This document shows positions 36,600-49,517 of a stretch of DNA of 64,000 bases, one piece after another (positions within the stretch are counted from its first letter, which is position 1; each line of letters starts with the position of its first letter). Below the pieces are notes generated by a model, which saw nothing but the letters and a program-made list of their open reading frames with translations, was not told the DNA's origin and ran no database searches. The stretch comes from Rhineura floridana (Eukaryota > Chordata > Lepidosauria > Squamata > Rhineuridae): assembly GCF_030035675.1 (NCBI RefSeq), contig NC_084489.1:82388270-82452269 (forward strand), in the 5' to 3' direction. The translations under genes and the position numbers were made by a program.

Positions 36600-38984
36600 C
36601 TGCCTGTTCCAGTGTGTCTCCACCTCTCTCTTCTAAAAATGGGGGCACACGATGCTAGTCATACCCCACCCCTTTTTAGTGTAAAACCTGGTGGGAGCAG
36701 CTTGAGTGTTTTGTTTTTTTTAAATGCAGCCTCAAAGAGATTTTGTAACTGATTGGCAGATCAATCCGTTCCCCCTCCGGGTGCGGCTAATGGAAAGACT
36801 TTGATCTGGTGACTAGTGTGTTTACACCCTAAGTCCCCTGTCTACACCACCCTGAAAGAGGGCTACATTCTTCTGTTTTACCAACCTTTGGAGGGTTGCT
36901 TGGCTTCTCAAATTCCCATCCTCCCTTCCAGCGGAAGTCTCTGAAATTACAAAGCTCCACACCAGGGCTCTTTTTGTGCCCTATTTCGATACCCTCAAGC
37001 CTTTGAAGTTTCAAATCTCTAATCTGAGTGTGTTTCAATTCTATTTCTGTCCAGAAGCTTGCCAGCTTCTGTTTTCTGGCTCGGCTCCTGCATTTTGGTC
37101 AGCTGCAAGACAGAAATCCACTCAGTTATATATATAACCAGCATATATTACCAGCATAAAGGTGACAGGGCAACAGTGTACCTATTAGGGCTGATCTTTT
37201 CGTTCAAGGCTACCTGTGGGACCTTCTCTCCCCCGAGTAATGCCCCAAAGTAATGCTGGAAACATTACAATTACTCCACAAAAGTAATAAAATTACTCCT
37301 AGTTCTATTACAATCAAAATGTAAAGGAATTACCCAGTCGTTCTTCAAAAAAGTAATGAATAACAAGAAATTTATTACTTGTAACTAGTTACTTCCAAGC
37401 TCTGAGGAGGCCATGAGCCTGGCAGTTACGCTGCACCTTAGCTTTCCCTGAAACAGATGCCATGTCAAAGGGGAGAGAGTTAGGCCCCTGTATTAGCACA
37501 CAGGAAATTTAGGATTCGGGAACAAGCGTTCAGACAGATAAGATCAGCTGGAACAAGTCTCCTTTACTTATAAAACTATTTAAACATCCCATAAGAAAGA
37601 ATAAAAGTTAACCAGCACATAATCCAAATAAAAGCAGGTTAAGGCATTATATATCTTAAAGCATAACAGATCTAAAATCCTGACATATAGCATAGATATA
37701 ACACATGGATGCAACTCGTCTGATGCAGAGCTGAAGTATCTTGCTTAGTTACCTGGATCTTACAAGGCTATCTGGGGATGCAAGCATTAGTGAGCCTCTC
37801 CTAGAAGACTGATTTGATACTAAAATGCAGGAATATATACTAATTTTTCCTTTGAAGATCACAAATTTACAACACATTCCTAGCTTAATTGCTGCTCATC
37901 ACAATTGCCAGAGAACAATTAACTATTCTAAAATATAACAAGATGGGACATTCCTCAATATATCTGAATACATGAAAGAAATACAATAAATTTCAGCTGC
38001 AGAAAGAATAACATGTTAAATCTCTTAGGTACGGAAAGATATCTGGTATGCATCTGAGCAAACTAAGAAATTGTCTTAGGAATATTTTTCAATGTTTATA
38101 CAAATAATTTGACTAAGTGGAATCACTTAACCATTTACAATATAGGTAATTAATGGCCTTATTATCAGTGTGATTTAATTGCTTCTAATTGATGGTAGTC
38201 ACTTTGAGATTTTATGTCCTGGAGATAAGTTTGAAGTTTATGGTTTTATGGCTGGAGATGTTTCAGTGTGGCACCAAAGGTATTCTGGTTTCTATCAGAT
38301 GTCATTATGGTAGGCCCATTAGGAATAGACAAAGGGATGACTGTTCTCTGTGTATCAGATTTAAAGGTGCACCATTTGGTTGAGGGGAATTATTTATATG
38401 AATATTAGCTCTGAATCCTCCATTGTCACTGGGTTCAGCTAGATTAGAAGTGGGAATATTTGCCACACTTGGGGTCCCCCGGAGCCAGCTCATATCTCTG
38501 TGCATGGTATGCTGTTTTGGCAACACAAGGATCAGCACATAGAGAATTAATTTGCTATTAATATACAAGGGTACCATATCAGATTGTTGCCTACTGAGAT
38601 GTGACATAATTGTATATAAAATGCAAACATCTTACACATACATAAGGAACCTGAAAATTGGCCCTTTTATAGCTTGTCTCCACATGGTTGAAATACTAAA
38701 TCTCCAAATTTGGAACAGGGCGAATGTCCCCCGCATCCCCATATTTTGGAACATGGTTCTTCTGCATCAGACTGGTGCCTGTGAGTTGTGTATTAATTAC
38801 CATGAAGTGTGTGGGTGGGTGGGTGATTTGGATTGTTTGAAATTACAGTTGTATCCCCCACTCCAATAATATAGTTTTTTGTTTGTTTTTAGTGAGAGAA
38901 CCTGAGATTCCCATCCATCAAACTTTGCAGTAAGGATAAGCACTCACTAAAACTGGATGCAAATGTTCAAGAGGCTTATTAGGC
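36600..38984. other. Intergenic DNA between DLEC1 and PLCD1, nothing recognised
   Basis: AT-rich, no exon-like frames, no clear repeat ends. Short open frames are not supported by any motif. Confidence 0.5.
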
Positions 38985-39112
38985 TAGAGAAGCTCAGCTT
39001 CAAATCCCTGCTTAGGCATGCAGCTCACCAGGTAACCTTGGGCAAGTCATTTTCTCTTGGCCTAACCTACCTCACAGGGTTGTTGTGTGGACAAAAAAAG
39101 GTGGCATCGATG
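38985..39112 (+). mobile_element. CORE-SINE fragment
   Basis: CTTCAAATCCCTGCTTAGGC, GTAACCTTGGGCAAGTCATT and CTACCTCACAGGGTTGTTGT. Confidence 0.65.
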
Positions 39113-39135
39113 GGCACTGCTGTTAACTCACCGGA

Positions 39136-39312
39136 AGAACATAAGACAAGCCCTGCTGGATCAGGCCAGTGGCCCATCTAGTCTAGCATCCTGTTCTCAC
39201 AATGGCCAACCAGATGCCTGTGATGGGAAGCCTGCAAGCAGGACCTGAGCACTAGAACACTCTCCCCTCTTGCGGTTTCCAGCAGCTGATATTCAGAAGC
39301 ATGCTGTCTGAT
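39136..39312 (-). mobile_element. Dispersed repeat, GGATGCTGGACTAGATGGGC family
   Basis: Plus strand GAACATAAGACAAGCCCTGC, TGGATCAGGCCAGTGGCCCA and TAGCATCCTGTTCTCACAAT are the reverse of the 12,955 copy. Confidence 0.8.
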
Positions 39313-39639
39313 AAAAATAAAAAAAATAAATGTAAGAATAGGAATACTGGTTTTCCAAAGCTAAAAAGTATTGTAAACTTTAAAAAAAACCATTTTGGAA
39401 AGAAAGAAGTAAGATTTCTAGTAATAATGAAAGAAGGTCAGGTGGAAAGCGCATCTAAGAAATCTTAGGCATTCTTTAGTTTGGGACTCCACTCTCACTG
39501 TCCCTCTTTGAGAATATTGCCCTTTGATCCGCTTCTCTGGGTGTTGTTCGTTTTTGTTCTCCCTGCCCTGTGGCCTTTAAATATCCCTGCAAACATTCAA
39601 GGCCCAGCTAGCAGAGACTTGCATTCCAGCTACAAAATG

Positions 39640-40048
39640 ACAGGGTGACGATGCACAGCTGGGCGGAGGCCTGCGTGTGTGTGCGCGCTTTTTCCAGCTG
39701 CCAGCAGGGACGTCAGTATCAGAGGAGGGCCTTTCGCCCGCTTGAGAAACCCAGCAGAGTCCCACACGCTTCTTTGGCCTTGGCTCTCTTTCTCCCTGTG
39801 GATCTGTGTTGCTGCACACTGAGAGAGGCAACCCGTGAGTTGTGGGTGCAAGCCCTTTCCTGTCACAGAGAAGGCACAGAGACGAGGAGCCTTGCACAAG
39901 CAGGGCTGGGGTGTCACTGAAGTGCAGAATTGCAGACGGGGTGGGGGAAGCAGCTGATTAGCTCCGCTCACTTCAACATCTGGGCACACATCTGCTCTCC
40001 CAGCCTCAGAAGAGGCTTCCTGTTGGTTTCCCGGCACCCTTCTCAACA
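39640..40048 (+). promoter_or_regulatory. PLCD1: Probable distal PLCD1 promoter and 5' leader
   Basis: Repeat-free, GC-enriched segment running up to the distal start codon, after the AT-rich, SINE-bearing DNA on its left. No TATA box near an obvious start; no clear CpG island by eye. Extent inferred. Confidence 0.4.
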
Positions 40049-40082
40049 ATGGAAGTCAGCAGCAGTTCCTTGCCCTGCAATG
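40049..40082 (+). CDS. PLCD1: PLCD1 distal first coding exon (short N terminus)
   Basis: ATG at 40,049 in a good context (A at -3, G at +4) codes MEVSSSSLPCN plus one base of a glycine codon, then donor GTAAGT. Length and phase equal those of the human 12-residue N terminus (MDSGRDFLTLHG), though the residues differ. The region upstream (about 39,650-40,048) is repeat-free and moderately GC-rich, fitting a 5' untranslated exon and promoter. The call depends on position and phase rather than on sequence identity. Confidence 0.6.
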
Positions 40083-43000
40083 GTAAGTCGAGATTAACAA
40101 TGATTTATGTAAAGTATGTGTGCAAGTTTGATGCTTCATATGTGGGCATGTAAAGTTTTCACGCAATGCCATGTTGAAATTTTGAATGGCCCAGTGCATG
40201 GGCGATCTACACCAGCCTTTGCAAGCTGGTGTTCTCCTGATGTTTTGGACTACAATGGCCAGGCTGGCTGGGGGTGAAGGGAATTTTAGTCCAAAATATC
40301 TGGAGGGCTCCATGTTGGCAAAGGCTGATCTAAGTGATGTGCTGTCCATATAATCTTATTGATTAGTTTTTACTGCAGGGATGAAAATGGTTAATTCCAG
40401 TGGAATATTTTATTTTCTATCTTGTGTGGATTTTTTTTTTAAGGGCAGTAAAAGAGTCTCTCTAACTGAACTTCTTTCATAGGAGTTGTGGTTTTGGTGT
40501 GTAATGAATGAGGACCTAAGATTAGCATGCACATAAGTCACTGTATCTGTTTCACTGCCATCTGAGACCTCATTTTATTTGCGATTTGGACCAGGACAAC
40601 TTTGCAAATATTGATGGATTGATGTTACTTTTTTACTCACTGCAGAGTACAGTGTGTATGAGAGCAAAATCAAAACATATTTACAAAACCTGACGTGAAA
40701 ATGTATTCCTTGATTGCAGGCAAATCTATATTTTCTGGAATATTTAATTTAAAAAAGAATGAGTTTGGGAGTTGCACTGTGTGATATTCAACATTGGTCA
40801 TACTCAGACTAGACTATCACCTGCTAGTACTGTATTTCCAAGAGAAGTTGCTTACTTTTTGGCTTGATAACTGCCAAACAGAACCGTGTTGTGTTGTTCA
40901 CGAAGGTAAAATATTATTGTTGCATTGTATGTTACTATGCCTTTGACATGCATGGCACGTTACAAAGTACAAAAAAATAGGTCTCTGCCCCGAGGGCCTT
41001 ACAGTCTAAAATTCAACACATAGACGTTAAGGGTAGTGTTATGTGCTAGTCGTACTCAGAGTAGACCCACGAAAGTTAATAGACTAACTTGGGTTTATTA
41101 ATTTCAGTGGATCTACTCTGAGTAGGACTTAGTTGAATACAAACCTAAATATCTATGTAGCATTTTCCCCAAGGGCTTCACCCCATTTCCATACATTAAC
41201 TTTACAATCCTGACAGCAGGCAGGTCTATAAGGTAGGCTTCTATTCTTGTCTCCATATTGTAGGTTTGTTTTGGGCTGAGGCTGAACAGAATGTGTTTTT
41301 TCTGCAACCACCTACTGAGTTTATGGCTGGGGAGATTTGAACTCTGGACTTCTTAATCTCCCACCACCTCATCTCCTAAAATCATTGTACTAGCTCTTAA
41401 TAATGGCACAATGCTGTGCATACTACTCAGAAGTATGTCCTATTTAGTTCAATGGGACTTACTCCTAGGTAAGTGTGTGTAGGGTTGGAACCTTAGTCTA
41501 TTTATTCCCATCTGACAAATAATGGAGGGTATAATTATTCATATGTACATATGTGTGGAAGGGTTGTAAAGACATGACAGTCTTCTTCCAGTGTGTGAAT
41601 GGGGGAAATGTAAGATTGAGAGCGGCTTCTTTACCCATTTCTTAAAGAGCTGCGATGATGGCATCTGGCGTGTGCAACTTTTGTGGCTCATTTTCCAAGT
41701 GAAATGGTTTCTTCAAGCAGCTAAAAAACAGGCAGAAGAGGGCAAAAGGTGGGGGCGAAATAAATAAGCAATAGTGAGATGTTCACGAGGGGCAACCTAG
41801 GTTGCTGTAGAAGTAGCTCTATGTCAGAGGCTCCCAAATTGCGGTCCGTAGACCACCAGTGGTCCGTGAGCTTCATTCAGGTGGCCCATGGCCACTTATC
41901 TTTGTTGCTCTTCCTTTCCACCCCACCAGCCTTCAGGCCAGCACAGCTGGACCATGGTGCACAGCTGGCCTTCCTTTCCCTGTGGCCTTGAGCCCAGCAT
42001 GGCTGGGCTGCCACGTGCTCATTCACCTTCTTTTCCCATCTCCCCCCCCCCCTTCCTGGACTGCAGCTTGGTGTTGCCCGCTTGTGTTCCTCCCTCTCCC
42101 CCGCCCTTGAGCCCAGTGCAGCTGGGTCACACTGTAGTTTGCAGCGCCACCTTCATATATGGAATTCCATACAATTTTATACAAACAAATGCTTTTTTTA
42201 TTTCTTATTTTGTTTTTATTGTATTACAATCTGCAAATAAAATACAATATATGAAATAAAATTAGCATTTTATTGTATTACAGTTTGAATTCTATGAAAT
42301 GCAAATGGTAATACAATAAAATGCAATGTAATAAATATAGAAGCAGTAAAAATACAATTAAAAATCATACAGCATGTAGCACAGAGCATTGCAATTGCTA
42401 CAAGAGGCGGAAAAAGCATTCAGTTCGTCTATCAAGACCCTCAGCAATTTTCAAGTAGTCTGTGGGGGAAAAAAGGGTTGGGAACCACTCTGCTCTTTGT
42501 CAAGCAGGTTTCTTGTTAGATGACGAGATCTGTGAAGCTTTCAAGCCTGCCTCCCACACCAAAATAGGCTGGTCCAATAAAAAATCAATCATTACATACA
42601 TGTGGCCTTTCAGCGGCATGGAGATATAATCTTAAACCTGTAACCACGCAAGATAAAACTGTACCTAAAATGGTGTGCCTCCCCTACTTCCTTTCTACGT
42701 TGCCACTTCCTTTATAGAGAAAAAGAAGGTTGTGGTTTTTAAGAGTCCTGGAGGGTATCATAAGCAAATAAAAACAAATCCCACTTTAAAACAATTTAAA
42801 ATAAGGGGCTCCCAAACTGTGGTCCGCAAGCTTCAGTCAGGTGGTCTGTGGTGTTTCTGTGGAGGATGGTGGGTACAGCAGCGGCTGTGTCATTCTTAGA
42901 ACCCAGAGGTCTCCAAGACGGACCAGGAGTGCCTAGGCGAGAAGGTGCCTGAATGGAGTGGAGAGGATTTATAGCAAAGTTAGTCGGGGAGGAGCCTAGG

Positions 43001-46000
43001 ATTAAGAAGCTGAAACAGTGAAAAACCATGCAGCATCTAGCACAGAGCATTGCAATTGCTACAACAGGTGGAAAAAGCAATTGCTGTTCCTCCAAGACCC
43101 TCAGCGATTGTCAAGTGGACTGTGGGGGTGGGGGTGAAATTAAGGGCCCAGAATCACTCATCTAGATAGTCGTCTCTCATTCTAACATGTGATTTGAAGG
43201 ATCTCAGGTTTGCTTATTTATACCTATGCCCCTTTACTCAGAAAAAGATCCCACTGAGAAACAATCCTGTTTTTTAGATGTTCTGTTTTTAAACGTTTTA
43301 GATATGTTTTTATAATATTTTTTATTGAATTGTTTTACCACTGTAGTGCTTGCCACCCTGGGCTCCTTTGAGAGGAGGGATGGGATAGAAATTTAATAAA
43401 CGTACAAATAAAGAAATGTTTACTCAGAAACAGGTCCCACCTGGAACTGGAGACAGACCGTCCTTTTTGTCAGGGGCGAAGGGCATTTCTCTACACTGCT
43501 TGTTTAGTGTGGAACTGCCCTGCTCAGTTCATTTATTATTTTTATTTTTATTTGCAGCGCATCCACACCATGACACCATCCATCCATCCATCCATCCATC
43601 CATCCATCGCCTTCCTATATTTTCTCTGTGCTTCTTCTGTCTTTTCTAAGTGAGATAGTTTATTGAGCATTCATGCTGATATGCTTGCAGAAAACTTGCA
43701 TGGAGGTTGTACGATAGCAACTTTTTATTCAACGTTTATCCTGCAATGTTCATGCGGAGGTTATGTGACGTTACTAGCTGTTGGTTGTTATCTTGCATTT
43801 TCCAGTGCAATTTTCTAACACATTTCTTATCAGACGTTGAGCAAAAACAGGTTGTGCCATTATAGCTGATTGGGAGCACAGCAAACCTGCTTCTGCAAAA
43901 GTTTGAACGTCATGCGACAAAGAAAGAGACAGGGAAATGCACCAGAAAGTGTGAGGTAACACTTGCTTTGATGCAGTGTCATCTAACTTTAGGAACAATA
44001 GAAGCTACCTTATACAGAGCCAGACTATTGTTCCATCTAGATCAGTATGGTCTACACTAACTGGCAGCATCTCTACAGGCTTTCAGGCAGGGATAATTTC
44101 CATTCCTACCTGGAGATGCCTGAGATTGACCCTGAGACCTTTTGCATGAAAAGTAGGGGCTTATGCACACGAGAGCCTAATTTCGTACTAAAGAAGCTCC
44201 TTTTACCATCACAATAGCTTTTCAAGGTCCACACTTATTGCTCAATGGTAGCTTCCAGTGCGCTGTTTTCCTTTCACACAAGAAGGCATTCCTCTGAATG
44301 GTTTAGTATCTCTGTTTCCTGGTGGCCCTGCCCCCAATTTTACATGTTTACTCCCTCCTGAGTATCCATATTGCTAATGGAGAAGGGGAGGGTTTTTTTG
44401 GCAGTTTCATTGTTTCTTGTCAATTGCACTCCTCTGGCTTCAGCCCTGAGAGCCTTGGGTGCAATTGAGGCAAAACTATATGAAACTGATTAGAAGGGAG
44501 ATTGAGTGAAAGGCAAGGTAGGCAGTGGCTGCAGCAGCTTTTGCGGGGGGCAGAGAGAGGGGGAGTGAGCGATGGGGCATAAGAGAGCCTGCCCACTAAA
44601 AAAACACCAAAGCAAAGCACCTATACTGAGGAGTGCAGTGAAGCTGAGACGGTGTTTCCTTTTCACATTTTAATAGGATTGGGTTGATACGGATGTAAAG
44701 GGAAAAGCTGCACTTTAGCTTCTGCTTGCCTGCAATGTCATGTAATGTTCTATCACTGAGCCCTTCCCTAAAGAAAACAGAGCTCCTGTACTTTTCATAG
44801 TTGTGCAGAAGAAGAAGTAGCCTGCAAGACAGAGGTTGTTTGTGCATAACATAGGAAGCTGCCTTATATCGAGTCAGAACATTGGTCCATCTAGCTCAGT
44901 ACTGTCTGCACTGACTGGCAGTGGCTCTTCAGAATTCAGACTGAGATGTCTCCCAGCTCTACATTGGGGATTGAACCTGGGCCTTCTGCATGCAAAGCAG
45001 ATGCTGTACTAGGGATCTTTGGTCCTCCAAATGAATCCTCATTGAATAGCCAACGTTGTCTAATCTACTTGCAAGCAAATCAGGATGAGTGCTCAATAAA
45101 TAGGCCAATAAACGGAAAGCAACCCGAAACCCTAGAGAGCTGCTGCCAATCTGTGTAGGCAATACTGAGCAAGATGGACCCATCAGTGATCTGACTCAAT
45201 ATAGGGTAGCTTCCCAATTATGCTTAAATTATTTTGTGCTTAGTGCTATTTAAATAATTGCCTTTTTTTAAATGAATCACTTTGATTTTTTTTAAATGAT
45301 AGGTGAATTGGACCTGCACCATCCATAGTAATTGTGTCATGCTCACTGGTGTGGATGGAACATAGTGGGTTGTATAGCATCATAGAATAGTAGAGTTGGA
45401 AGGGGCCTATAAGGCCATCAAGTCCAACCCCCTGCTCAGTGCAGGAATCCAAATTAAAGCATACCCAACAGATGGCTGTCCAGCTGCCTCTTGAAGGCCA
45501 CCAGTGTCGGAGAACCCACTACCTCTCTAGGTCATTGGTTCCATTGTCGTATGGCTCTAACAGTTAGGAAGTTTTTCCTGATGTCCAGTCGTAATCTGGC
45601 TTCCTGCAACTTGAGTTCACACACAGGAAAAAACCACAATGCTTCCAATAGAGCTGAAACCCAACTGCAATTCTGCTTGTAGCAGAGGAGCAACCATTAG
45701 TAGCAGCCATAGCGTAGTGGCAAATTCAGAAGTGCAGGGTCCCTTCATGATGGTCACACCACGGCCCCCTCACAACCATGACCCCTTTTCCATTTTCCTT
45801 CATCTCCCTTGCTCTCTGTGTTATCTCCAAGTCCACACTCCACTAGAGCAGATGTGCGTATGGGCCAAACAGCATGAAAGGGGAGTCTGTGTCATAGCTA
45901 CTGAGAAGATTCTTCTCAAGCTGATTGGCTCATACATAGGGACCTGGTTGGGACCCTGCTCCCAAAAAAGTAATGGGTCTGTGACCCCCCACGACCCTGG

Positions 46001-49000
46001 ACAACTATACTCCTGTGTAGTGCTAGTAGGAGCCATCACCTAAACGTTACCCCTTGTGTGCATACATTTTAATTGTTTCACTGTCATCTCTGCTCCAACA
46101 AGTTTTGCAGGTTTTAAACTGACACCAAAACCTGCAACACCTTTTTTGTTATTGTAAGTCACCCTGGGTCTCTTTTGCAAAAAACAAGCAACTAATAAAT
46201 AAAAATAATAATCCAGAAGCAGTAGCAAGATTTTATTCAGACAGGCCTTTGTTCTCGTAAACTGTCTTGTTATGACCAGTATAAATACATTTTTTTTAAA
46301 AGTGGATTTTGATTTTATTGGTTTCATTGATGTGTTTTAGCTGCCTTTGCTTTGATTGTTATTTTGTGTATTGCTTTGTATGCTACAGCTTGAGCATCAT
46401 TTGGTGGAAAGGTAGGATGCAGATTTAACACACAAACAAGTAAATAAGATATGGGTGCACCCCATAGGCAGCACTGTCTGTCTCATAACACCTTCCATAT
46501 TCAGAATAACAGTTGTCTCCCTGTAGCCTAACTTGAAAAGGAATTCAAAGGTTGTAGTCGTATACTCACTTACCTAGGAGTATGCCCCACTAAATCCAGA
46601 TCAGGACCATGCTGTGTGTGTATGGGGGGGAGGGTTTAAAATGTCTTGGAAAATGGAAATGGACTGCCTTCAAGTCGATTCCGACCTATGGTGACCCTAA
46701 GAATAGGGTTTTCATGGTAAGCGGCATTCAGAGGTGGTTTACCATTGCCTTCCTCTGAGGCTGAGAGGCAGTGACTGGCCCAAGGTCACCCAGTGAGCTT
46801 CATGGTTGTGTGGGGATTCGAACCCTGGTCTCCCAGGTCGTAGTCCAGCCCCTTAGCCACTACACCACACTGTCTTACTGCGTTGTTTTTCCAACAAAAA
46901 AAAATTTATACACACACACACACACACGCACACACAACTCTCTAAACTACTGTTCGCCCATCAACATACTAGCAGCCAATTGCACCTTTGAGCAGAGATT
47001 GCCCATTCACACGGGCATTTTTTTTGCAGGAAAATGGCACGAGGGCAAGTGTTAAGCACTCCTTTGCCGCCCTGGGCTCCTACTGGGAGGAAGGGCGGGA
47101 TATAAATCTAATAAATAAATAATAAATAATTCATTTTCCCACGCCATGGTCCTGATCCAGATCAAGTGTTGTCCCCCCCATTTTTTGTTAAGAGAAGGTC
47201 CTGTGTTTTAATTTTTTTAAAAAAATATCATGTTTATTAATATGTAATTGGTCCTAATCCCAAAGAAAATGTGCACTGGTCTGCAAATTAGAAGCTGCAG
47301 TTTTATGTACAATGAAGTTTATTTCCAAATACGGGAAACTGTGTTTAGGATCGGTCTGCAAGTGGTGTGCTCACACACACATAAAATCAAGATGTTTCCC
47401 TGATGTAATTAAACATAGCTCATTCAACATGTTCTGTTCCGCAGCATTAATGTACTAATTTTACATGCCCGCAGATTTGCATTTGCTTTCTTTCATGACC
47501 CAAAATGGATATTTTCAGGCCAACACGATTTGATTAAATCTCTTGACTTCACTGTCTCTTCTGCACCCAAAGAGTTTCCCAAGAGTTAGATTTTTGTTTT
47601 CAAACACGGATTCTCCATAATGTGACGTGTTTCCTCTTTAGTGCAGGCAGGGTGGGGACCTCAGAGGAAGCAGATCTGTTCAAGCAGGCTTAACTGGAAA
47701 GGGTGAATCAGCTGATGGGGGAAGCTTTGAAAGTCTGAGCCAGAAACCTGGCAGGAGAGGGAGGGCTGGTGTGGGCAGCTACTCTGGATTCCCCGGGGCG
47801 GAAGCGTTGCAAGAATATAAAAAGACAGAGTAGACACACCTGCAACCTGCCAGGGAGGGGTGAGTTTGTCAACCTGGCTTAAGTTTAGTTCTTACACATT
47901 TCCACATCAGGTTGCAATTTTGATGGAATTAAAAATATTATTTTAGTACAAATTTCTCCTACTATGCACATGTTTGCAAAGCAGTTTCCCCAAATATACA
48001 CATTTCTGCAAAGCACATTTACCCTAATATAATGCATTTTGTATGGTTTTATTAGCCAATATATGCATTTTTATGCATCCTTTATCCTAGTATATGCACT
48101 TTTTGTACGCATTACTTGCTGGAGAAATGCACTGAAGCGGAAATTTTGAAGGATCTGTTTGTGTATTGTAGCGGAAAGTGCAAACTAGATAAGTTCACCA
48201 TTAAACACAATTTAAACTGAATGTCTTTTCCATCGCTACCTGCAACAAAAAGTCACAGTTTGGAATATTCCTGTTCAGGGTTACAGCCAGCCAACCAGCC
48301 ATGCCTTCTTCTAGGTGACTCCATTCCATCCCCCTGGTTTTCTGTTTTCCCTCCCCAACAGACACTCGTCTTTGTATAGCCACAGCAAGCTCACTCCTCA
48401 CTGGACTGTTTTTGCCTCCCCTCCCCCGTTCTCTAACGATCTGCTTACATTTCTGCAAACCTTGGGTGTTTCCTTGAAGCCTCTTACACCTCCTTGAACA
48501 TGGTTGTTGCCACTTAGCCACATAAGGATCAGCATTCAAGAATACTATTAATATATAGGACAGGGGCTGGGGAACCTGGTGCACTCCAGATGTTGCTGGA
48601 CTCTAGCTCCCATCAGCCCTAGGCAGCATGGCCAAAGATCAGGGATGATTGAAGGGAGTTGGAATCCAGCAGCATCTGGAAGGTCACAGGCTACTAGCCA
48701 TCAAGGCTGTGCTCTTCCTCCATGGCTGGACCAGTATGCTTCCAAATACCAGTTGCTGGAAGCCACAGGAGGAGAGAGTGCTGTTGCGCTCTGGTCCTGT
48801 TTGTGAGCTTCCCATAATGGGCATCTGGTTAGCCACTGTGAGAAGAGGATGCTGGAGTAGATGGGCCATTGGCCTGATCCAACAGGCTTTTCTTAGGATC
48901 TATAGGTGCCCTAACCCTGTATAGGACATGATTTGGTGATGTACTTTTCATGTAAATTGCTCATGCATGCAAGCTTTACACAGTGTCCACACAATGCTAT

Positions 49001-49466
49001 CCTTATCAAAATTCCACCCCATAATTTCTCTCCCCTCCCCACCCTCCAATTTATCCCAGTTTTACTATTTCCACAGGTTTTTTTTTTTAACTTCCTGGAT
49101 TTTCCTTTGGGAGGAAGGGCAGGATATAAATAAATAAAATAAATAAATAAATAATAAACCGGAAATTACATGAGAAAATAATATATTGGGGGGGGGTGAC
49201 ATTTGGATGAGGATGGTGTTATGTGGATTCTGTAAAAAAAACTTGCATGCCTAAGCAGAGTCTACAATAAACCGCCACCTGGAGACTGCTCAGTGTCACA
49301 GTGCTTATGATGTGAAGAATGACAAGAATCTCTTTATAATGGGTGAAGTCTTAAGCATAGATCAGAAAGTTGCTCCTCATTTCCCCCAATCAGTACGAAG
49401 TTAGGAACATGGGAAGTGGCTTTATAGTGAATCAGGCTGTTGGTTTATCTAGGGGCCCCTGCAGAC

Positions 49467-49517
<51 letters not shown>

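Noticed and set aside
37480-37960. Possible LTR or transposon in AT-rich intergenic DNA
   Set aside because: No paired ends, no target duplication and no second copy in the window.
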